Assembly (NCBI GenBank): GCA_947044365.1
Contig: OX345647.1
Location: forward strand, 3,157,501 to 3,221,500
Reading direction: 5' to 3'
DNA: 64,000 nt
DNA from: Petrosia ficiformis
Lineage: Eukaryota; Porifera; Demospongiae; Haplosclerida; Petrosiidae
The translations under genes and the position numbers were made by a program. Below are positions 33,657 to 64,000 of the stretch, in pieces. How positions within the stretch are numbered: position 1 is the first letter of the stretch; the number at the start of each line of letters is the position of its first letter. The notes under the pieces were generated by a model. The model was given only the letters and a program-made list of their open reading frames with translations, was not told the origin of the DNA and ran no database searches.

Positions 33657-35423
33657 ATGTCATTGTCTACTAGCAATAGCATCTGTGATATCAGAAGGCA
33701 AAGTGAGGTACCTTCTCCTCAGGAGTTGAAGGATTTCATACAAGGTGGTGAATTGAGGCCATCCCTTCTAAACAAACAAAGAGATAGTAGTCATCATCTA
33801 TCATGTAGGTGGGGATACAAAAATCTGTTTGGTATTTCAGTATCCTTCATGGTACTTTATGGTGTGTTTTTGGGAGTTATTAGTCTACAAAGTAGTCTTA
33901 ATGATGCTGAAGGCCTTGGGCTTGCCTCACTCTCTGCTCTTAATGCTGTTTACATTATATCTGGTTTGTTCTCTTCATCAATTACCCGCCTATTTGGTAC
34001 AAAATATACACTTATTATATGTTATATAGTAATGACAGTGTATACAATTAGTAACTATTATCCGCAGTGGTATACTTTGATACCTGGATCAGTGTTTGTT
34101 GGGATAATATATGCACCTTTGTGGGCAGCACTATATGTACATGTTACTACAATAGCAATTCAATATGCAACTGCTGTTGAAGAAAACCAGTCTTACCTTG
34201 TAGCATTGTTTACGGGTGTTTTCACAATGTTTTATAAAATAGCTTATATTCCAGTGAACATAGTTTCCTCAGTAATCCTATTCAATGGACGTGAAGGGAA
34301 TGCATCTATCATTGACACATCTCTAGGTAACATATGCAACAATACTGAAGCTGCAAACTTGGATCGATTGTATTTATATATCCTTCTATCAGTTTGTGTT
34401 ATATTTGATATTGTAGCTATTGTTATATTGATATCATTTGTGGATAATCTTGGTACAGACACCAAGTTGCTCTCCCCTACTAGAATGTTTGAACTATATG
34501 TTAAGAAACCATTTGTTGCTACATTAAAAATGATGTTGAAGTGGAAATTGATTCTTGTAATTCCAATGATTACACTTGATGGTTTTATAATCTCTTTTTC
34601 ACTAGGTCAATTTGCAAAAGTAAGTTTTACTTCTGTATAAATAATATGAGACTGGAATGTATGAATATCTATTTATCACAGGTATATGTTTCGGACTGTA
34701 TTGGAGTTCATTGGATTGGAGTCGCATTGGCAATATATGGTTTAGGTAGTGGATTGACAGCCTTAACTGCAGGTCGTGCGGTGAAATACATTCCACAATA
34801 CTTCATTGTTTACACTTTTCTTAGTATTAATATGGGTATTGTGATTTTCATGCTTTTGTTGGAAAGAGAACCAAGTTACATTTTATCATTTCTAATACTT
34901 TTTGGATTGGGTATATGTGAAGGAGTATGGATCTCAACACCTTCAGGTGAAATTTCATTTGTCATAGTCATTTATCATGTTAGATTCAGTAGAAACAATT
35001 TACTATGGCCATGACAATTGATTATTTTTCGTAGGGTTTAATATAATGTTCTTTATTAGTAGTTATTTTTGTGTCACGTTTAATGGTTTGTATATATGCA
35101 TGTAGTTAAGGAAATTGCTTTGGATGGCTCAATCATATGTTACTTTTTTCTCCATATATCTTGTTATTGGTATCATTGCTTTTATTTTATTAGGTCTGGT
35201 TGGTATATTTTTCCCACAAAAACAGGAAGAAGCATACAGTGTTTTGTATATTGGTATAGGTGTGGGATACTTAATTGGATTTCTTTCTGCAATCTTCTTT
35301 GACACTGAAATTCACCTCTGGTTTATACTAAGTTTAATTACTATTACGTTTATCACATATACAACTTTGATATTAAAAACAAAAAAACTAAAAGCCAATA
35401 GCAACAAATTGTGTAATAATTAA
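33657..35423 (+). CDS. UNC93: UNC93-family membrane protein, copy 2
   Basis: The exons are 33657-34619 (963 nt), 34682-34946 (265 nt) and 35194-35423 (230 nt), giving 485 residues. Exons 2 and 3 have exactly the lengths of copy 1, and all borders align. It starts MSLSTSNSICDIRRQSEVPS. The N-terminus is slightly shorter than in copy 1, and then the UNC93 pattern follows: 'VISLQSSLNDAEGLGLASL', 'YYPQWYTLIPGS', 'APLWAALYVH' and about eleven hydrophobic segments. N-glycosylation sites occur in the loop with 'GNASIIDTSLGNICNNTEA'. No disabling change is seen, so both copies look functional. The next gene starts only 149 bp after its stop, on the same strand. Confidence 0.92.
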
Positions 35424-35520
35424 TTGAAATTCTATTTGTGGTATATCATACATAATTGCAATCAGGAGCACATCATACTGCAGGGTCTCGCCAGGCTATT
35501 TTTACAGAACCCTTTCGGAA

Positions 35521-35551
35521 CCGGAAGTGATTTGATCATTATGTGACGTCA
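35521..35551 (+). promoter_or_regulatory. ETS and CRE sites ahead of the MRH-NSF gene
   Basis: CCGGAAGT (35521-35528) is a canonical ETS core, and TGACGTCA (35544-35551) is a perfect CRE palindrome. Both fall in the 149-bp gap between UNC93 copy 2 and the ATG at 35573. There is no TATA box. Together they suggest a compact constitutive promoter. Confidence 0.6.
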
Positions 35552-35572
35552 CGTGAACGGTTTCTCAAAGTA

Positions 35573-57821
<22,249 letters not shown>

Positions 57822-59276
57822 AACTTGCAATGGCCCACGATATTTTAGGTAATGATTACTGTTGAGTAGTGATGCATCAGTAATCAGTATCAGTCATTAT
57901 CAGCCATTGTTTTTAGTACATGTGCATTGGTGTCTGTTAGGTTTTGAGCAGGATTTTTCATGAATTTGTGCTAAATAGCGAGTTAAGCTATATTAAAGTG
58001 GGAGGCATGAGTATAGCATGCATAACATACTCCATGTTCCCAAAGGTACAGTTTGATTTTAGACCATCACTACTATTGACTATACTGATACTCCAATTAT
58101 TTTGGTGGGGGGGAGGTAGAGGGCATACCCCCACCCCCCAACTATCTTTACAAATGATTGAAATTTCTAATTACATGTATTTGAAGATGTGACAATTTTT
58201 ACGGCTTTTGCTTCATGTAACCTAGCATGAAATAATTAATGCATGTATGTTACTATATTAAATTTATAGAAACCTCTTATAATGCATAGAATAGTACCAT
58301 ATATACTCCAATTAAAGGCTCTAGGTTACATGAAGCATATCTCCAAACTGCCATGCCCTACAGGTGAAAGATGGTCTGAAACAGTTGCTTCCAGTTCTTG
58401 GTCCAAGCATCACAACCATTTTCGTCATCATCCTTTGGATGTTTGACACTTGGAGCAAGAATTTGAAGCAACCGTTCATCCATAGGGCATGACAGTGTGG
58501 GGACAGGACTACAGCTACTTAGATTTAGAATGAGCAAAAGTACATACCTCCTCTGAACTTTATAATTAATAAACTGATATAAGATATCAATAGTGCCACA
58601 CACTCATGAATAATTAATGAGCTGAAACCACCCCATCATTTACTCTACTAGAATACTGCACTCTCTTTCTATAATAGTAAAGTACAATACTGACTTTCAC
58701 TGGTTAACTAAAATAAAATAGAAATGTTGTACTGCAAAAGCCATTCAATTTGTAGATCAACTGTTCAATAATGGAAGTTTAGGGTATGCATGTAATCTAT
58801 TATGAATAGTCTGGTAACTCCAGGATGTATTACATTTTGATGTCCCTTTATGGCATCGCTGCTCATAAGAGAACAACAGTTAATTTATAATGTTTCTCTT
58901 TTCTTAGAGTATCTCAAGAGAACCAATCAACTAATATACTTTCAGAATGATGTTGGAATTTTTTTTTTTGACTTTTTTTGTAAAAGAACATTATAATACT
59001 ATCTTCATTTTGTTAGTGAACTATGTATAATTATGCTGTTACAAGATTTTTGTTTACGAGACTAGTGAGGACTGCTGATTACAAGTTAATGTTGTGTTGA
59101 TGTATGTACAGTATTAATACTTGGTATTTGTTGGCATCAAGCTATTCCACATGTACACATGACTAGAAAAATACTCACACACGTGTATGCGAGCTTCAAC
59201 CATCCACAATGCACCAGCTCCTGCTATGGCCACAGACCATACCATTAATTAACTGGATTGACACAGACGTCCGGGT
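57822..59276. other. Intergenic region between the NSF-like gene and SIRT6
   Basis: It contains the foldback copy at 58340-58512 ('aaactgccatgccctacagg' / 'tagggcatgacagtgtgggg'), a poly-G patch near 58107 and palindromic 'ggttacatgaagca' text. No gene is seen. Confidence 0.5.
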
Positions 59277-59567
59277 AGGCGGATTACGGATCAGAAATAA
59301 CCTAATCATGTGACTGGTTATTCCATCATTGAAATAAATAATTTAATAAACAGCGCGAGCCCTCCGTGAAGGTGGCTAAGGGCTTCCGTATAAAGCTATT
59401 AGTTACCGAGCGCAGCGAGGCAGTAGGCCTATCATTGTTAGGTTATCATCAGAACAATGTTATATATTTATCGAATGTTTTATTCTATTTACCGACCTGT
59501 TTATTATTTCAATGATGGAATAACCAGTCACATGAAATTAATATTATTCTGATCCGTGATCCGCGTT
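59277..59567. repeat. MITE with 'ggattacggatcagaa' ends
   Basis: The left end 'gcggattacggatcagaaat' and inner 'catgtgactggttattccat' then 'cattgaaataa' return inverted at about 59497-59567. The middle shares 'cgcgagccctcc.tgaaggtggctaa' with 21028-21385, so both belong to one family. Confidence 0.75.
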
Positions 59568-59895
59568 TTATACCTCTACCCCAGACGTCCTCAACCAACA
59601 CCAGAGAGATGCTCTTGAGGCATGGCACATCAGATTACTGTGAAATCCAGAGATCAAGGCACTTTAGTACTTCAATGTAAAAACATGATACTATAATAAT
59701 CTGAAATATGATACGAAGGTATGGGATGACGAAAAGGTTTGCGTTGCGCTCTGATAAAATTCTGAAAACTGATTGCAGCTGACATGCGATATGCGTCGAT
59801 GCAAGCAACGAGCAAGGCCTATATACGAGCTTACGTACGTACCGGACGTACCGGTTGCCAGTTTAAACTCCACCTTTTCGAATTTCTGAGTGAAT

Positions 59896-60934
59896 ATGTC
59901 AAGTGATTATGCCTCTCGTCTTTCCAGTTATGAAAATAAAGGTGTGTGTGGGATAGCTGAAGTGAGTTAATACACTTAATAACTATGTACTCAATTGTCA
60001 TTTGACATTTGTCCCTGCATCAATGTTTTGAAGATTTAGACGTTAATGATTAAAACAGTAATTTTGTAACTGGTAATTGAAACGATACAGGGTTGACAAT
60101 AACAAGAAATAAACCCTAAGCTCTTGCTATATAGCACTTATAGGTGTGTTATATATAAGGTAAGGCGGGGTATCTTAGAACAAAATTTAGTTTTTCTTAC
60201 CTGTTGTTTAAAAGAATCACCGTGGACTGCCAAAACTATGTTGGAGTAAGAGGTGCACCTATGTCCAAATACAGCAAGTGAAACCCTTCGCGTTTGCTTC
60301 TTTATAGTTAATGTACGAGAAGACAAACGACAAGAAGGTGAAAATTGGTAGGTGGGGTAAGTTGGAACAATTAACGTAATACTTGTACATTTGAGGGAGG
60401 GGCTGGACTATAGCAGTTCTGAACTTTCACAGATAGTTTCAGATTGTCGAAATAAGTGTAAGGAAGCAAATGCACACTATAGAAGCACACTCAGAGCGTT
60501 TTGAAAATGCGATGACTATCAATGAATTTATTTGTGTAATATTGTTGGATATAGAGAATGAAACACCTGCAACATACCCCTGAAAGACTGGAGTTAGGAG
60601 GTCTGCGACCCACAGTAAGAAAGTACACACACTTACCTTCAAACTAAACCTTACCAAAATGTTCAGATAGCTTCTTTACTGTAGTAAGCAGGCAAAGAAA
60701 AATTTTTTTTCAAGTTACCTCGCCCTACCTTAACATACACACATGGTTTAATATCATAAAGTTCAGTGATCTTACACTATGCAAATACCTTTTAATTAGA
60801 CTTGATCAAAAATCTTGTCTCTCTATTATATTCAGCCTGAACACCGAAAAACTGTGTAAACAATATTTAAAGCTGGTCAAAAAGCTAACAGGATATTTAT
60901 GTTTATAATCATGAAGTTCAAGATTGACGATATA

Positions 60935-60978
<44 letters not shown>

Positions 60979-63900
60979 TATATACACATTAAAAGTTAGA
61001 GTTTATATAAAAATTATAATTACATGATTACCAAGGTGAAACATTTCAGTCTAAGTGGGTTGTAGTTTCAATAACATAAAATTTTATAAACTGTGATAAT
61101 TTGTGCATTACAGATCAGACTTGTTTCTTGACAGTACACATGCATGTCAAATGTGAAAAGTCACCATACATACAGCAGCACTAGAAGTTTCATGTTCAAA
61201 TTACAGTAGTGCAACAGTTACTGTTTGGTGACTTTTTTTTGGGGATAATCATGTGTATATAATACAACTCTTTATTGTTATAATACAATAGATATTTGAC
61301 ATATCGGAAGTATTGGAAGATAAAATCAGGATTCTAAGTGAATGGATGACATCATCTAAACATGTTGTAGTCCATACAGGAGCTGGCATAAGCACTGCTT
61401 CAGGTAAGTTAGAAAATCACCACTTCACAAAGCACTCAATTTTTTTTCTTCTCTCAAACTCATCATCTATTTATACACACCAAACTCCATCTGATTTCCT
61501 TTCTTGACTCTGCAGGTATTCCTGATTTTCGTGGACCTAATGGTGTATGGACACTAGAAAAACAAGGACGAAAAGTAGAAACTGATTTAAGGTTTGAAGA
61601 AGCTGAACCAACCTTAACTCATATGGGGCTTGTAAGTTTGGTCGAGAATGATGTTGTGAAATATGTCATTAGTCAGAATGTTGATGGATTACATCTCAAA
61701 TCTGGGTTACCAAGGTAAGTATTACATTTGACGAATACTGTATACATGTAGCTGGTTTTTAGCTCATAAAAATTTGCGGTTAGAGAAAACTGTTCCATTT
61801 AGTGAAGTATTTCAAACACTAAAATTTCGTGCCATGATTCACACATAGTCTTGTGTTGCTGATGTCCCCTGTTACAAGACCCCATCTGTAATGTGGTGCG
61901 TGAGCGACTAGATTCATGTGGTCGATTGAAGAACGCAATTTCCATGGAATGATATTTACACGTTTTTCAATCGACTGCGAAATTAAGCAAAAATAAAGCG
62001 AAAATAATACCCGCTATACGGTACGTATTGTCATGTTGGTAAGAACATCTTACAGATTATTAACCATACAATATAGTCTTACATAGCCAGCCCAATATGG
62101 AGAAAGACAGAGGGTCTGGTGACACTCTCATACAAGAATTGCGTCAATTAAGGATGTGCAATACATCTAAATAGTAAATAATAGTATTGCCAAAAATATT
62201 GCAATACGATACAGTATCACGATATTTGGGATGGTTTCGGGGCATTAAAAGCAAGTTTTAGTACTGAGCAGTTATATAATTCTCTGGTGATGATGGTAGG
62301 TTGCATTTTTGAGATTTAAAAGGCTATTTCACAGTAATAAAGTTGTTTACTGGCAGTCTCTTACGCTGTTGTCTTCACAATTGAATGCTATACAGTTGTG
62401 TTCTACTCAGTTGCTAACAAATATAGCCCAAAACAATTTGAGAAGCTCAGCGCTCTCTTGTCTGTATGCATATAATATTATAAATAAATATGTATCTGTG
62501 ACTTCAAGTTGTCTTGATTAGGTCTCCTTCTCGATGTAATATCTTATCTATTCCTTCGTTGAGATCCCCACAGATGTATTTTAACTATTTTTATTATTGT
62601 CATTTTATAAAATGTATATGGTATATGTAACTAAGGAGAAAATAAATTATTATCATCAATAATATAAAATGTATAATCCATTATACAGTATACGTAAATA
62701 AAATTAGAATATACGTTATGTGTTACAGATAAACGCACTGGACTCATTAAAATGCTTATAATGTCCTGTTTGGTTGTATTTGTCAAGAAATGGTAAAAGA
62801 AATCAATCGAAGTTAAGCACACTAGCTTGTTACAATTGCTTTTACGTATAAAATGGAAAAAAGAGGTTTTCTAAACTGCCCACACCAGTGTATCGATGCA
62901 CCCAAACGCCAATATTGTATAACTATACTGAATGAAAGTTTCGATATTTCAATATATCAATACGCACATAACTAGTGTCAATGGGATTTGTTTTTCAAAT
63001 TAAGTTAATCATGCAAGCAATTTTCGTCAGATTTTTAAATTTGAAGTTTTCAAATTCCAGCAAACTAAGTTGAAGAGAAAACCTTCTAAGAAATTGTAGA
63101 TACCCAAATCAAGTGAGTGGTCTAAATCTGACGAAAGAAGTCCTTCATTTCAGAGAGTAATTGAAACAACAATTATTAACTTTGTCTTTAACAATTAAAT
63201 TGCTGTAATTAGAGAAACTATATATAAAGGATATACAAGATTAGCATTACCAACCATGCAGACTGATCTTCCATTATGAAGAAATATCTCGGGATAAATA
63301 TATCTCCAACAATGACTAATAATAACTTTGGATGAGAAAAAGTATAATAATATTTTTATCAAACTTTTGCCTTTAAACATCAGCTATTCTACCATTTTGT
63401 TATAAGAACACAACTATATTACATGTAGGTATTTAGTAGTTGATTTCATATACAAAATGGCCAAATAGCAAGCATTTAATGGTAAATGTTTTCTTAAAAG
63501 TAATCCACAGTCACAATTATAATCAAGAATGTAATAAAACAAGCAATCTGATTGGTAGTGCTAGCTGTTTATCTGATTCTGATAATTAACTCTCACAGAG
63601 GAGAGTCACCAGACCCTTGATCTTTTCCTATGAGGGGTTGGCTACACCAGACTAATTCTATAGATCATCATTTTTTAATCATACTGTCCATCCCTCCATT
63701 CACATATTAGTTAAATATTGATTATACTATTAACACAGAGAAAAGTTATCTGAAGTTCATGGGAACATGTTCATGGAGAGATGTGAAAAATGCAACAAGT
63801 ATGTACACCAATATATATTTTAAATTGAGTTTTTGATGAACTTTAATGAGTGCCATTGGCCCAAAGAGCTTCTTATTTTGCTCCACACAATTCTCTCTTT

Positions 63901-64000
63901 GGTCAGGTGATACAGTTAATTATCACCAACAGCATTAACTGTGTCTCAAGGTGTCTGATTTTATAAGTACTGTACATGTAGGTTTACTGCAGGCCAGTAT
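59896..64000 (+). CDS. SIRT6: Sirtuin 6 (NAD+-dependent deacylase), 5' part
   Basis: Exons 59896-59961, 61292-61403, 61516-61714 and 63739-63798, all GT-AG with matching phases, give the first 145 residues. The rest lies beyond the window. It begins [20 protein letters not shown], as in animal SIRT6 ('MSVNYA.GLS.Y..KG..G'). Diagnostic sirtuin motifs follow: [20 protein letters not shown] (NAD+ binding), [23 protein letters not shown], then [13 protein letters not shown] with the catalytic His and the first zinc Cys pair. SIRT6 is a nuclear chromatin enzyme that removes acetyl and long acyl groups from H3 and supports DNA repair. The GVWTLE variant after IPDFRGP sets SIRT6 apart from SIRT1-3. 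All catalytic residues in view are intact. The intron at 61715-63738 holds the repeat at 61745-62025. Confidence 0.95.
60935..60990. repeat. (TA)n microsatellite in SIRT6 intron 1
   Basis: A near-pure TA run. The rest of the intron (59962-61291) shows no recognised feature. Confidence 0.9.
61745..62025. repeat. Foldback repeat shared with 49780-49960
   Basis: 'gctggtttttagctcataaa' then 'aatttgcggttagagaaaac' near the left, and 'gcgaaaataatacccgctat' then 'acggtac' at the right, form partly complementary ends. The left end recurs at 49785-49835. Confidence 0.5.

Overview
This is eukaryotic, intron-rich, AT-rich DNA. Coding exons are short, GT-AG introns split genes of animal type (sirtuin 6, UNC93 transporters, an NSF-type AAA ATPase, a death-domain protein, a CCDC24-like protein), and small inverted-repeat elements are dense. 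A marine invertebrate fits best, most likely a demosponge of Amphimedon type. That assignment rests on general resemblance, not on any search. There is no operon, CRISPR array, rRNA gene or plausible functional tRNA.

Layout. 1-5.7 kb: a minus-strand CCDC24-like gene whose first intron has filled with mobile DNA (a RecQ-helicase scrap, a 0.64 kb TIR element, and a 0.58 kb TIR element carrying a RecQ-like ORF). 5.8-8.5 kb: a DNA transposon nested inside a second one, itself inside an older repeat, with 9-bp target duplications. 9.8-12.4 kb: a two-exon death-domain gene. 12.4-21.4 kb: mostly repeats, with hairpin MITEs, a decayed tyrosine-recombinase (Crypton-like) gene, a PHD-finger transposon remnant and a scrap of an UNC93 exon. 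21.9-24.7 kb (minus) and 33.7-35.4 kb (plus): two intact UNC93-family transporter paralogues facing away from each other. Their exons 2 and 3 have identical lengths and a block of upstream sequence is shared. Between them lie a frameshifted RAG1-like (RING plus DDE-like core) transposase gene and a 2.3 kb inverted-repeat-bounded element carrying a USP-like/PHD-finger gene.

35.6-57.8 kb: the most unusual locus. Twenty exons, each phase-compatible with the next, give one 1009-residue reading frame: signal peptide, mannose-6-phosphate-receptor-homology (MRH) domain, IPT/TIG-like domain, then the D1 and D2 AAA domains of an NSF-like ATPase. One uninterrupted exon joins the IPT-like domain to the start of D1, so the fusion does not depend on a splice guess there. 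No membrane segment separates the secretory-type N-terminus from the ATPase. 59.9 kb to the right edge: the first four exons of SIRT6, cut by the window end.

Gene starts, exon borders and phases were worked out by hand. Family names come from recognised motifs, not database searches.
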